A DNA stretch of 64,000 bases, taken from Epiperipatus broadwayi. Lineage: Eukaryota; Onychophora; Udeonychophora; Euonychophora; Peripatidae. Below the pieces are notes generated by a model, which made no database searches, was not told the DNA's origin, and was given only the letters and a program-made list of their open reading frames with translations. The stretch spans positions 1,613,483 through 1,677,482 of the forward strand of contig JAQFVV010000043.1 of NCBI GenBank assembly GCA_028023455.1, read 5' to 3'. This document shows, in pieces, positions 1 through 11,390 of this stretch. The position numbers were made by a program, and so were the translations under genes. Numbering within the stretch: the stretch's first letter is position 1; the number at the start of each line of letters is the position of its first letter.

Positions 1-1600
1 TCTTAACATGAATTATGCCTGTAGCTAAAAATCGCTTTAATGCAGACCTGAACAGAAATGCATGAACAAGTTCTATTCTTAATTACCCAAATCGAAAAAG
101 ATTTTAAACTAGTTTTACATTTTGCATTCTAACCTCAGCTTAACAACTTTGGAAAGATGCTTTTCCACAGGATTCAGTTTTCTCCATTGTTCTCTCTAAG
201 CTGCGCCCTATGCAATTGCACAACAATTTTGAAAGCATGCACACTGCTCGGCAACTTCTGCATATTCCAATACTTGAAGTAATTATCCATTTGTTTTTAT
301 GTTTAAACACAAAGTTGAATTCAGTTAAATAATTTTGGAAAAAAACAAAAGAATTAATAAATAAAATTGATCTGTACATGCGATGGTGGGCAGGGATATT
401 GCTATGGGGACTTCAGTTTAATAGTATTGTACCCTGCCCAAAACAACTAAAAATATATTCCAGTACTATTAGCCAATATATAACAGTGCTGACTGACCAT
501 AGTCTTTCCTCTGCTGGCCATTGTCAAGGCAGATGACACAACTGGGACTGCAATGAGAATTTTTTTATTATTGAAATGTAAAAAAAAAAAAAAATCATCC
601 AACATATAAATATTTTATTTTAGGCACTACAAATGTCAATACATTCAGCAAGTCAATCTAAATCTTCGTTAAGAAAAATTTAAATATGAATGGCTCTCCT
701 GATTATTTAAAACTGAAATGCCATCATCATCAAAAATTGTAACTACTGAAGTAAACTTGATGATGTTTTTTGCTATCGAATCAATACAGTTGACATTATT
801 TGTCAAATTTGCTGTCGGTCAAATTCAAAAGATGAATTTTACTACCAGTTAAAAATAGGCCGAATGGAAAATAGATTGTTTAAATGACATTTAAATCAAG
901 AAGTTCTTACCAATTCAGTTATTGGCATGCAATATAAAAACAATGGAGGAATTTGAAATTTCAAATGGAAACCTGGAAGATCATAATCTGAGATTAGAAA
1001 ATGCTGAATGCAAGAAAACAGACAAAAATATGATTAAAATTCTAATTTACAATATTATCCTAACAATTATCATCAATTCGTTAATGCTTTCTGTGCAATC
1101 TATATATGATAATGTAGGAAAATATGTTAGTATTCCTGAATTATGTTATAGCAAGAATTATTTCTTCGAATTTATAGAATGAATATATTTTAAACATACA
1201 TAAGGAGATTATTGATGAAATTCGAACATCTTCATTTCATTGTTTGATTGATGATTAAAGAATAGATATTTCGGTAAAAAAAATACTATATATAAAATAC
1301 AGAAAAAAAAATTGAATCTAGCTATCAGGCAAAATTTGTCTGCATTATTAAGCTTATCGCGAGTTATAGTCATTCTATTGTAATAGGGATAAAAGTTTAT
1401 AGAGGGAATAACCTTCATTTACAAAAATGGTTGTTTAGCTCTGTAATGTTAGGAAAACCAAATAATGTGGTTGCTTATCTGTGAGATGATATTTTAGATT
1501 TAGTTCAACAGTGGTTTCCAGAAAAGATCTTGGGAATAGATGATGCATAAAAACATGTTCCAGTTATTAAAAATATTTAAACCCTTTTAAGAACAATATA
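1..1600. other. AT-rich stretch, no gene recognised
   Basis: No recognisable coding region. Two small open frames exist: about 79 codons on the minus strand near 140-379, and 86 codons on the plus strand at 922-1182. Neither resembles a family I know, and their base composition matches the surroundings. There is a poly-A tract near 580-595. If COX4 has its last exon on this side, this stretch may belong to its 3' intron or flank, but no COX4 C-terminal coding motif was found here. Confidence 0.5.
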
Positions 1601-1859
1601 AATAATGTTTAATAGATAAACTATAAGAACTGACTAACATTTCAGAAATTGACATTATATCAGACCTCTCAGTGAAGTAAAACGGATATGTGGATATTTA
1701 ATGTTCAGATAAGAAAATATAATACTTTAATAAGCGCACAGAACAAGCTGAAGAATTCAATGACCCAATAAATAAATATTGCTTAAAAAATCTCAAAAAC
1801 CCACATATCAGTTAGCATGTGAGATTCTTTAAAATGTATTTGTTTAATTATTAGCATTA

Positions 1860-2213
1860 AACAAAACTTTACAAAGGACTAATTTATCCTCAATGGAGGC
1901 ACATCAATTTGCAAAGATAAAAATTAATAAACTAAGAGCACAATATCTAGATAACATCTGCTGGAGTGTGGACATTCAAACAATTTTAGATTCCTATATA
2001 GATATTTCGCTTAAATTTATTCAACTGCTTTGTAATCATCTAAATACTAGATTTCCAGAGGAAGATACAAATGACTGCAATACCTTAAATCAGTGGTATT
2101 CAAACATTTTAGCAGCACGACCCTGCATGGGATATCGAGGTACATGCCAACCCAAAATTAAAAAAATCAATAATCTAACTCTAATTGCTCAAAAACTAGG
2201 ACTAGGTAATTAA
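1860..2213 (+). pseudogene. possible hAT transposase middle fragment
   Basis: An open frame of 106 codons (1893-2213) contains a helical segment ending in HLNTRFPEE. This resembles the region of hAT-family transposases that precedes the C-terminal dimerisation domain, where a 'xxLxxRFPxx' stretch is common. A better hAT C-terminus follows on the same strand at 2855-3072, which supports the reading. The two are separated by about 650 bp that include a transposon end and a foldback element, so the copy would be broken. The family resemblance is weak. A chance ORF remains possible. Confidence 0.3.
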
Positions 2214-2387
2214 AAATTAAGATGTTAATTTATTTTTTATTTCATACAAAATAAACATAAGTGTCAATACAAGTACAATAAACTGAAAATCAACTCTGTA
2301 GTTACCAAAATATTAGGTTGAAAAACTGACTAGTATTAATCATTTATAATCATTTTGTAATCAATTAAATTTATTTACAATTTTTTC

Positions 2388-2466
2388 ATCTATCTTGCGA
2401 CCCCGAGGTAATTTTTTGCGACCCCATTAAATGGGGTCGCGACCCATAGATTGAATACCATTGCAT
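2388..2466. mobile_element. hAT-type terminal end (GGGGTCGCGACCC)
   Basis: The stretch contains an ATGGGGTCGCGACCCAT-type palindrome followed by a segment which, read on the minus strand from about 2463, starts CAATGGTATTCAATC and then reaches GGGTCGCGACCCC. This layout (CAxTGGTxxTCAA then GGGTCGCGACCC) is typical of terminal sequences of ZBED/FAM200-like hAT elements. The other end was not located, so this is an isolated terminus or a solo remnant. Confidence 0.4.
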
Positions 2467-2667
2467 TACATCCTTTTGTAATGAAAAATAATTTAAACAT
2501 AGAGCATGGAAAAGATAGTCTAAAATGTTTATTTATAAAATATAAATCTATAATAAATAATAATGATAAAAACCATATAAGCTTAGATATAATTTTAAAA
2601 CAATTTTGGTAATTTGAAATTTTTAGTAAATGAAAAATGTAAAACTGGAGTAATTGAATCTTATTAA

Positions 2668-2836
2668 TGATTTACTTACATATATAAGCATTTGGGTTGA
2701 AAGAATAAGTGGATTCATTTATTCTTTCGCAAAGACTTTATCTTGTGTTGGAAACGAAAGTATTCATTTATTAGTATTAACATTCGTAAAAAAACGCATG
2801 TACGTTAGCTTGAAAGGCTGATCTTTAGTTTATTAC
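2668..2836 (+). repeat. foldback repeat family A, single arm copy
   Basis: The block shares a series of words with 36840-37035 and with the palindrome at 13020-13290: a 'xxgggttgaaa/gtcgaaa' stretch, then aaagactttatcttgtgtt, then 'tattcattta', then aacgcatgtxcxttagctt. It has one arm rather than the full palindrome. It sits between the two hAT fragments on either side. No coding capacity. Confidence 0.5.
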
Positions 2837-2854
2837 ATATGTCTTAAAAAATCA

Positions 2855-3072
2855 AGAATATAAAAAACTTTCGTTATGTTACTTTTTGGTATTTTGTGCA
2901 ACTTTTCCAATTCCAGCGCCAATTATGAACTTGGTTTTAGTTTAATGAATGCTATAAAATCAAAATCTCTTAACAGATTAGTTAATGAACACTTGGATAA
3001 TTTAATAAAAATTAAGCATTGTAACTTGTCAGAAAAGCAGATGAACCTAGACATAGTTTATAAAATTTAGAT
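2855..3072 (+). pseudogene. hAT transposase C-terminal dimerisation domain relic
   Basis: The open frame at 2876-3070 (64 codons) carries the hallmark of the hAT C-terminal dimerisation domain: NYELGFSLMNAIKSK followed by NRLVNEHLDNLIKIKH. The family consensus here is xxERxFSxMxxIKxxxRNRLxxEHLxxLMRIK. The conserved Glu-Arg is Glu-Leu in this copy. Only the domain's first half is present and the rest of the transposase is not in frame upstream, so this is a dead fragment. It is closer to the ZMYM/zinc-finger-862-like hAT group than to the element at 43.6-47.5 kb, whose motif is different. Confidence 0.6.
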
Positions 3073-3208
3073 AAATCATAAAGAATAACGTGAAAAAATA
3101 AAAGATTAATTATTATTATTGAGTTTTGTTGTCATTTTTAAATTATGTTCTACAATATTTCAATATATAAAAAAATATGCAAATAAATCCTGTTTTGATA
3201 TATATATA

Positions 3209-3241
3209 TTGAAACAGGGCTGAGTTCGATCCCTGTTTCAA
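3209..3241. repeat. 11-bp perfect hairpin with a TTCGATCC loop region
   Basis: TTGAAACAGGG at 3209-3219 pairs perfectly with CCCTGTTTCAA at 3231-3241 around an 11-nt loop CTGAGTTCGAT. The GTTCGATCC word matches an RNA polymerase III B-box and a tRNA T-arm, so this may be the T-arm of a decayed tRNA-derived repeat. No matching D-arm or A-box is evident upstream. Confidence 0.4.
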
Positions 3242-3244
3242 AAG

Positions 3245-5829
3245 TAAACTTTGGTATATATGCGTCAATATAGCCCAATTAATGGAATTTATTTCTTTTT
3301 AATATTTATATTTATAACTAGATAGGGATTAAAAAAGGTTAATATAAACAGAAGAGGTGGGGGTATGTGTTCTCTTTGTTTTATGGAAACGCGCGTATAT
3401 ATATATTTGCTGGATAGAATAATATGAAAAAAAAGTAAAAAGTATAAATGCAGATACGGAAATATGTTTTATTTTTCAAGATGGAAGCTTTTCAATTTCA
3501 TTTTGGAGAAGTTAAATGAAAAAAAGATAGCAAAAAGAACTTGATCGATATCTAAAGAATTTAATTACGGAGATTTAAGTTTGGATTCAAAAGGAGATGA
3601 AAACAAAAGGAGAACGAAATTAGATTTTGAGGTGCGAAAAGCTTTTGTTAAAAGAGAATCCGGATTTTTGAGGGGCAAAACTTGCTAAAAAAAAGTTTAT
3701 TCTATTGCTGATTTTTGTAGAGTGTGCTGCGGGGGAGAATTGTTGTAAAAATGGCTGGTAGAATGGTGTGCAAGCTGGCTTTAAGAAAGCGTGCCGGGCA
3801 GTGCAATCCCGCCCCATGAAGGTCCGAAGGTGGCTGCAAGAAGGGTAACCGTCGAAGATAGAAACTAATTGCTCCGAATTCTAAATTAAATTCAAAAAAG
3901 GAATGGAATCAACAAACAAGAATATAGGACAGCCAGAATAAATAATCAAACTTGATCGCCATTGTATCAAGTGCTATAAAAAAAGAATCAAAACAAATGA
4001 AATTTTTTACTTTTGATAAACCATCATTTTTCCCGGGGAAGAAAAGCAATTCAGGTATGTGCACATACAACAATATGCTAATTAGTGTTCCATATAGCAT
4101 CTGTTTCTTTTAATTTTTCACAAACTTTCTTTACAAACTTTCTTATCATGAACGATATGCATAAACTTTTGAAAAAAAAAAAAGAAATGATTTTTCTTAC
4201 TGGTATGAACCTGATATATGTCTTTTTCATATGATTTTATACACATCTAGGCAGTGTGTGTATGCATGCGTTTTTTTTCTTAGTAAATAAAGAGCAGAAA
4301 ATCATTTATTTAATCAGGGTATAAATAAAATATTGTGCAAAATTTAAAAATGAAATGTATGTTTATTGGTATTGTTTATTTAGGTCTGTTTTTATAAAAG
4401 TATAAGGAATTTAGAATAGTATATCAAACATATTAGAGTATAGTAACCCCCTCCCTCGTAGATTTCCTTCGATTTGTCAATCACCCGCCCTGAGTAGAGC
4501 TAGTCAAGGGCATTTCCATATTGGCATTCCAGCTCTCCCAGCATAATTCTTATAGTAATATAAGTTTGGCGCTTGAGGTCATAAATTGACGCTCATAAAT
4601 ATGCTGGGTGAGGAATAGGAGTATAGTTTTCGAAATACTTTAAAAATAAATATTTTTTTTTTAACAATTACACATATACGTGTAGAGTTATATACATACA
4701 CGCAATCTTACAAATGATTATATATATATGCGTGATATATATATGGAAAGCGGCAAATTCCGTTATAATATATGTATGTTGCAGATTGGTCAGTTTAGTG
4801 TTGCTCAGCTCTGGTATTTTTGGCTTGGAGATGGTCAACACTATTGGTTTTCTCATATAATTCATTATTATTGAAACAAATTTATCGCCACTGATGATAT
4901 AGTATAAGTATAACAGAAGAGATCACGCCAGACATAAAAAAGTTGTACAATAAAAGCATAAAAAGTTTGAAAGTCCTTTCAGAGATTGAGATCATAACCC
5001 ATCTAACAATAAAATATCTTGTAAATTAAATGTAATATTCTGCAGCAACACATTGCAATCTAATTGTATGATCGCACGAGTGATCTTGGATTTAGCATAA
5101 CTTATTTTTCTCATCAATCAAAGTTAGAGCCAATATATTTTCTAGAAATAATCTCCTTGAAAGTATCTTAGTACTACTTAGAAGTCTAATGCACTACGTC
5201 TTTAGTATTTGTACATTCTTTGTTACATAACATGTTCCGTGTTCCTTTTGGGAAAAAAGTGCCCAAACTCAATTTTTGGATACGTAATTAAATATTAAAT
5301 AAGAATCTACTTCTTTTGTAGTGCTACGATTCTTTTACATATTCTTTCAATAGATATCTAAAGATTCACAACTTCACAGAAAATGTATAAAAGCTATTAA
5401 GAATATCAATTTTCCCATTAATTCAATATATAGTTTCATTACCTCGACTCAAAACTTCTTTTCTCAAAGTTCAGTCAATACAAACTTCAAACAATTTGGC
5501 AAATTCAACAATAAAGCTAGCAGGATTTGTTTTTCCCTGCTATTATTGAAATGCCATAAAGTGCTGTGTTTATTTGCTTCAAAAATTGAATTTCCTAATC
5601 TCTGATTTATATAATTAATGATCACCCAATCATTAATTGTAGAAGTGTAAACGTTAATAAAGCTAAGAATGAATTTTATTTCATTGCTAGAATTTCTATA
5701 GATTCTTTTATAATAATAGCTAGTTGTTGTTTTTTTAAAAAAGCCAAATAAATAAATTTGTAAATATATTTTTAAATTTATCTATTATACTAAGTATATA
5801 TCAATATTAAGATCTGAATAGAAACTTAC
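3245..5829. other. probable COX4 intron or 3' flank, no gene recognised
   Basis: AT-rich sequence with no recognisable coding exon. COX4 exon 2 ends with a splice donor at 5824-5829, so at least part of this stretch is likely COX4 intron. I searched the minus strand for the C-terminal COX4 motif (WDYEN-like) and did not find it, so the last exon is either unrecognised or outside the window. A GC-richer patch near 3720-3840 has no interpretable frame. Confidence 0.4.
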
Positions 5830-6346
5830 TAAATTTCTTCATTGCAATAACAATCCAAAATGCACACGAAACAATCGTTAATATACCAGCAATGTAATAT
5901 TTCCAGTTACCTGTAGGAGCATCTAATTCAGCAAATGTTAAGCAAAAACTTGCCCGATATACTGTTAAAATAAATATACATATATATACCTATGCGTATA
6001 GTTGCAAAATTATAAAATTAAACATCAAAATTATAATTTACTTACAAGCCTTTTTTTCATCAATACTTAAGTTCTTCCAATCTCCCTTTTCTTTCTCTCT
6101 CAGTTTCAATACATCTGGAGTATTTTCTTTAAAACGTACAGCAGGCATAGGAAAATCATATCTATCCATATAAGAAGCCTGACCATTAAATCCAAAACCT
6201 ACAATATCCCTGTTTCCAATTTTTTCATACTCATCTGGCTTGGATGAAAGTAATATAGAACTAGTAGCTACATTACAACGAGAAATAATCCCTAATTTGG
6301 AACGAGCAACTTGGTTTAAGGTCACCCGAAGTAAATTGTGAGCCAT
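5830..6346 (-). CDS. COX4: cytochrome c oxidase subunit IV, two 5' coding exons (partial gene)
   Basis: This gene encodes subunit IV of mitochondrial complex IV, an inner-membrane subunit of the respiratory chain. Exon 1 is 6046-6346, from ATG at 6346 down to a GTAAGT donor (plus-strand ACTTAC at 6040-6045). Exon 2 is 5830-5961, with a TTAACAG acceptor and a GTAAGT donor. The phase is preserved (one base of a Leu codon ends exon 1). Together they give 144 residues. Seen in the translation: a basic, hydroxylated N-terminus fitting a mitochondrial presequence (residues 1 to about 30), then GNRDIVGFGFNG, SYMDRYDFPMPAVRFKE, LREKEKGDWKNLS, KKALYRASF, TFAELDAPTGNWK and a transmembrane helix at about 122-141 ending MKKF. 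The family is usually about 170-185 residues, so the last 35-40 (the WDYE-containing tail) are missing from the visible exons. The sequence is most arthropod-like. A 'tgctag' acceptor 9 bases before the ATG suggests an untranslated first exon upstream. Confidence 0.9.
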
Positions 6347-7130
6347 ATTAAACTTCTAGCATAACTTTAAAATAAAAACAAAATTGTATGAGTGTATGAA
6401 AGACGATTCCAAAATAAATAATATATAAAATTCTAAATCTAAGTTTTTAAAAATAAAATCTCTTAAAAAGAAAATTACTATTTTTCCTGACAAAAATCTT
6501 TATATGTATAAGTATATTCACAGAATATCAGCTAAAGCTTAATAATATTCACAATCTATTGTTTAACTAATCTCTATAAATTTTTAGAGGTCTTCCTAAT
6601 AACAGATTGTGGATATTCTATTGGTTTATTAAGCTTTGGAGTTTATGCTGCGAATTTTAAAATAATAGGTATATATATATAACCATCAAGTGATATATAT
6701 TATACCGAGACAAAGTCGGTATATGTAAACACACACACACTCAAGCAGTATAAAATACTCTTAACGTTATATTTTGTAACCTTTAATAGTTTTCTTTCCA
6801 CATTTTCTAAAATACATTTGTAAAAATAAAGATAATAATTGTCTCATTAAATAGTTAAGGCTTTCGTATAAATTAATAATATAACATTCTCTAAAAATAG
6901 AATAAAAGAAAATATAATATGCTCTTATAAATATTAATAGATAATTTCCACTTGTATACGCCACGGGGTATTTAAAAAAGGGTTTCTTTTAGAATTATAA
7001 TTATAGTAAAAAATAAAACTTATAGAAATGATTTTGAGAAAAGATTAAATGCTCGACTTCTAAGTTAATGTAAATTGTATTGTTCTGGTAAGACACGCAC
7101 ACACGCATGCACTCAAAGTGTGAATGAATA
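6347..7130. other. COX4 upstream sequence, no gene recognised
   Basis: AT-rich with a CA microsatellite near 6725-6742 and mixed CA/GC runs near 7092-7115. It should contain 5'-UTR intron or promoter sequence for COX4 on the minus strand. No core promoter element could be assigned. Confidence 0.35.
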
Positions 7131-7730
7131 GAAGTTTGTTAACTGAGATTGCAACATGAGATTGCCTAGACCTAAAATTGCCTTAAGCACAAGGATTGAG
7201 TGAACATTTACATCGAACGCGGACCCGAACGACAACTCTAAAAATATGGAACTCTGGGGGGAGATTGGATCCTAAGATAAGATCCATCTCATATAAATAT
7301 CACGGGAAATCTATTCGTTTGTTGACTTGATATTGTTGCTTAATATGTTTTTCGCTTAACGTGTTTACTTGATATAGCTTGATATAAAATAATATTCTTT
7401 CGTTTCGCCGTATCCGAATTCAAGATGATCATTGTGAAATTAATACTGAGAGCGTCGATTATCATGATGGGCTAGGAAACCCGTCAGTGACTGATCGACG
7501 CTCCGCCACCAAATATCTCCGAAGCTATGAATATTTAACGACATCTCCATTTGAAATTAATGCTCCGATCAAATAATAATGTTCCGAGAAATACCAGAAT
7601 CGTCCAGACCACGCTATGCTCAACTTTGAATAAACGAATAACTTCATTATGAAGATGCCATATCCCACGTTCAAATCCTCATTTCATTCGAAGCAGCGGA
7701 AGTCGAAATCCAAATCCTAGGTAAACAATT
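7131..7730. promoter_or_regulatory. CpG-richer segment with a two-tier hairpin, possible promoter or untranslated exon
   Basis: Compared with its surroundings the segment has many CpG dinucleotides and lower AT. A 10-bp perfect outer stem GAGCGTCGAT (7450-7459) / ATCGACGCTC (7494-7503) encloses a 7-bp inner stem TGATGGG (7465-7471) / CCCGTCA (7480-7486) with one G-T pair and an 8-nt loop. No open frame of note. The distance of about 1 kb upstream of COX4 and a possible donor (cctag|gtaaac near 7720 on the plus strand) allow a promoter or untranslated exon. This is inference from composition and position. Confidence 0.3.
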
Positions 7731-8286
7731 TATCTTTCTTTATGTTTTCATTCACTCCATTCATAAACTCTTAAAGGCAATCTCATAGTTAACTAACTTA
7801 CACTTGCGTAAATTAAATCATAAAAGATTCCGTAATATTTAACCTATTATTGTAACTTATCTTTGTGTAACCTCAACATTCATAAAATCAAATTTAATCT
7901 TAGGACTTTTTCCAAAACATGAACTTTGACCTTAATTATTATCTAATAAGCCATCGCAATTACTTTAAGATATAAAATGAAATTTGTATTCCATATTGTA
8001 TTATGTATAATATATTTCTTTCTGTGCGAGTGCGTGAATGCGTGTGTGTGCGTGTGCAAATAAAATTTGAATTAATATTGCTTTTTTTATATTCAATAAA
8101 TTTGTTCAGTATATAAACAAGTCGAGCATTTCTCAAATCTTTTCGTACAATTAAATTCTTACTTATTTCTTCTTTTAATCATCAATAAAGTTATCATTTA
8201 ATTACACTAATTTAGATTTATATTTGTTTACTTAACCATTTGTTTCTTTTTAAAATGTCTTTTGCCAACATCGTGCCGTAAGTCAC

Positions 8287-8710
8287 GATGTTTATTTATT
8301 TACTCTTAGTTAAGATAGGTTAAGAATTGGGCGGGCCTATAATAAAATATAAATAAATGTTTAATGCGAATATTGAAAGTAATTCATAGGGGGGGATGAT
8401 CTTAGAAGTTTAATTGTTTTGGAGGGATGAACGAACAGTCGTATTGGTCGCCAACAACCAATAGTTAAGTCCAGTACTAGGATCACTCAGTTAATAAACA
8501 AAACTTCCTTCCCATTAGTGTACAGTGCGTCTTTTACGTAAGGAGTAATTGCTGAAACAATTACATCGTGGCCCTGAGTGACTCTATTGGTCCATGCTAG
8601 GAGTCGGAGCTGGTGGGCGGGATTAGACTTCGAAATCGTTTTGACATGACGTAAGGTGATGCGAGAAGTTAAATAATAATTAAATCATCGTGTCTGGCGC
8701 CCCCTTGTAT
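8287..8710 (+). repeat. candidate solo LTR with a tRNA-Lys-like primer site
   Basis: A moderately GC-rich block begins TGTTTATTTATTTAC and ends near 8686 with ...AAATCA. It is followed 7 bases later by TGGCGCC, the first seven bases of the primer-binding site complementary to the tRNA-Lys 3' end used by several LTR retroelements. Polyadenylation-like AATAAA words occur inside. A small inverted repeat (ATCGTG/CACGAT) lies just before the start. No retroelement ORFs follow, so it would be a solo or orphan LTR. The boundaries are guesses. Confidence 0.3.
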
Positions 8711-8969
8711 TGATAGTGAATAATTACCGATATAAGAAAATAAATAAAGCTTTACGCTATGTCATGTTTGTTTCGGAGCTCTCGATCTCTTTTAGGAAAA
8801 TACGGATAAAGATATATAAGGCGGACGGTAACAATATATAATTCTGAAGAGGTCAATTATGCATACATCAATGCTACAATCAAAGTGATATTTGACCAAC
8901 ATCAGTGATAATTTATATCATCCTCTTATGCTTTCTATTTAGCTAAAAACGAAACTAAGATTCTTTTAA

Positions 8970-9690
8970 ATATTATGTAATTGTCAATTCATAAAAAAGA
9001 AACAACGGAACACAAAGGTTTAGTATTAAAGTTTTTAGATTCACACAAATCTCTTCTTCAACTAATACTTTACTCAGTATTATTGTCTTCAATTCATAAA
9101 ATAGCAAAATTATTTATATAAAACAGATGTCTGTTATTTTACTTGAAAGTATGAAAGATGTTATACACACTTATTACCAAGGACACACAAACATGTTTAA
9201 TCTAACCAGGAATTTTAAATATTTCCATTATATCAGATAATATATTAAGCATATAGTAATGCTTTTTATTATTATTTTGAGCACATGAAAGGAAAAAATA
9301 CATACCAAGTCCATAGCTTTAATTATTATAACTGATAAACATATCCACACAAACAAATCTGAAATTAACAATTATTTTTGTAAACTTTATCAAATGTATT
9401 AATAAATATCCATAATAAAATTACAATCATACCCAATAACTAACTTTTAAATATGAAGATATGAGATAAAACAAGTATATTATGTAACTTAACGATAAAT
9501 ATAGCTAATGTTCTTTGAGGTATTATGTAATTGCTGTAATATAAATAATAAAATATAATACTAAAGTCTTTAGCTTCAGAAAAATCTATTCTTCAGCTGG
9601 TATGTCCTTTTTTCAATAACAATGCAGAAACTATATTTTCTTTTGTTATTCTGAATAGTAGTATTTCTTCTTATTTACTTTCCAAATTCA
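8970..9690. repeat. two diverged copies of a ~160-bp block
   Basis: The block around 8975-9130 (words: ttatgtaattg, agtattaaagtttttag, atctcttcttcaactaatact) recurs in degraded form around 9515-9680 (ttatgtaattg, aatactaaagtctttag, atctattcttcagctggtat). The spacing is roughly 540 bp, in the same orientation. No coding content. Confidence 0.4.
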
Positions 9691-9778
9691 TTCTAGTTTA
9701 AAAAGATTATATTAAATAATTGAAACATAAGTATTAAAAAAATCTATATTAATATATAATTGTGGAAGTTTGTTTTAT

Positions 9779-9940
9779 GTGACTTTATAACTCAACAATT
9801 ATTGCACCGATACAGATGAATCATGAATGACTTCCCTTTTTTTTTTTTTGCATAAAATTTTATAGGTTGTAAATTTTTGCTTTTAATTGGTTTTAAAAAA
9901 TTTGTAATTTGCAATATATAAAAAGGTAAATTTAGATAAA
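9779..9940. repeat. direct repeat unit, left copy (partner at 12386-12540)
   Basis: The words actttataactcaacaa, 'tattgcacc', a T-run, 'cataaaattttataggttg', 'aaatttttgctttt' and 'taatttgcaat' occur here and, in the same order and orientation, at 12386-12540. The two copies bracket the gypsy relic and its leader. They could be a dispersed repeat adjacent to the element or the product of a segmental duplication. Confidence 0.5.
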
Positions 9941-10004
9941 TTAACAAATGTGAAAAAAAAGAGGGATTGGAAAATATGAATGGCATTTCTATTGTAAATT
10001 GCTT

Positions 10005-10690
10005 AGATTGTAAGGGAGAAAATAAAAATTTCTTATATAGGAACTGCCATTCTGATCTTACCTTCAGAAGTGGGCTAGTCTAGATTCCCTCCTTATCTAA
10101 TCGGATCACTGCTGCTAACCAATGTGTAAACAGATGGATAATAGAATCAAATGATAAAACATAACTATGGTCTGTGTAAGCATGTGTATAAAATCCTACC
10201 AATGGTTAGTATGGGTCAATAGCAATGATGCTCTCTGAATCCAATTGATGCCAGTAAGGTGGGGGATCTGGCAATAAACAGTCAGCCTTTTTGGGGACAA
10301 GCCAGAGAGAGAGAGATTACGACTGTCTAACTTTAACGACTGAACATGCTCTCAATTGAAACCACTTTCAATTGCTGTGTTTCTACTAGTCATTACCAAT
10401 ACATCATGTAGTGAGGCAAGTCCACGATAGGACTGGAAGCTGCTACGACTATGGCAGACTACAGCAAACTGTCCAGGATAGCCGTAAGTCTTGACTAGAA
10501 CTCATGAGACAAGCTAATACATACAGCAGGAAGTGAGTTCAGTCATTCGGGCACAACCAGTTCATTATTGACTAAGTTATATGTAAAATTGTATTTATTA
10601 ATGGTATAACATGTATGTATATTTGTTCTAATAAATTACACATATTAATTTTGAGAGTGTTCATATCTTTTTGATATTACTGTTGGTTTG
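10005..10690 (+). mobile_element. candidate 5' LTR and leader of the gypsy relic
   Basis: This is less AT-rich than the flanks. It contains a TATA-like gtataaaatcc near 10189, an agagagagag run and an AATAAA signal near 10631, and lies directly upstream of the tandem-repeat leader and the gag relic. This is the layout of an LTR plus primer-site region, but no second LTR was found, so the assignment rests on position only. Confidence 0.3.
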
Positions 10691-10719
10691 AGTCTGAAAC
10701 CTGCAATTCATCCAAAACA

Positions 10720-11010
10720 ACAGATTTGGTGCAGTCAGACAAAAAGGAAAAATTTTCCCCATGGCTGGAAAAATAGTATAAAATATGATAAATACAAGAT
10801 TTGGCACAGTCAGACAAAAAGGAAAATTTTTCTCTACAGCTGGAAAAATAGTATAAAATAAGCCAAATACAACAGATTTGGCGGTCAGACGAAAGGAATA
10901 TTTTTCCCCATTGACCGGAAAATAGTATAAAATATGCCAAATTCAACAGATTTGGTGCAGTCAGGTGAAATGAATATTTTTCCCCATTGACTGAAAAAAT
11001 ACAGTAAATA
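10720..11010 (+). repeat. four tandem ~75-bp repeats in the gypsy leader
   Basis: The word agatttggtgcagtcagac starts units at 10722, 10798, 10874 and 10948, giving periods of 76, 76 and 74. Each unit continues with 'ggaaaxxttttccccat', 'ctggaaaaatagtataaaat' and 'ccaaatxca'. The array lies about 400 bases before the gag relic. Tandem repeats in the untranslated leader are seen in some LTR retroelements. Confidence 0.75.
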
Positions 11011-11390
11011 CGCGAGTATGCAATTAGATATTTGTCATATTAAAATCACTATTCAGCCTGAATAAAAAGCAGATCAGCAGTTTGGAAAAAATACTCGAAT
11101 GCAAAAACGGTGATAAAATTTTATCACTTAGATCTGTCCAAATAAGACGATTTGGCGGATTCAAAACAAAAATTGACTGCAAACATAATAGACATGTCAA
11201 TTAAAATCATAAACCAATCACAAGTGCATAACTCATAATAAATAACAGAAGCTCTCCCAAGTGGATTGCGAGTTTCATTGGGACAGTTACAAATGCTGTC
11301 AAAATTTAAAATTACAAGTGGTAACTCGCAAAAATAAAAATCGGTACTTTGTTCAAGGAAAATTAAAAAATGGTTAATTCTATTGGTTCC

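Noticed and set aside
140-379. Minus-strand frame considered as the missing COX4 C-terminal exon
   Set aside because: Translations in all three frames lack the WDYEN-type ending and the preceding conserved block.
922-1182. 86-codon plus-strand open frame with a hydrophobic middle
   Set aside because: No family resemblance, no splice context, composition like the background; probably chance.
3620-3817. 65-codon minus-strand open frame in a GC-richer patch
   Set aside because: Peptide is not family-like and no adjacent exon signals were found.
4440-4560. Similarity of 'tatagtaaccccctccc' to 54845-54870
   Set aside because: Only about 15 bases agree; not enough to define a repeat family.
6701-6723. 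8-bp hairpin TATACCGA/TCGGTATA near the COX4 5' side
   Set aside because: Short AT-flanked palindrome expected by chance in this composition.
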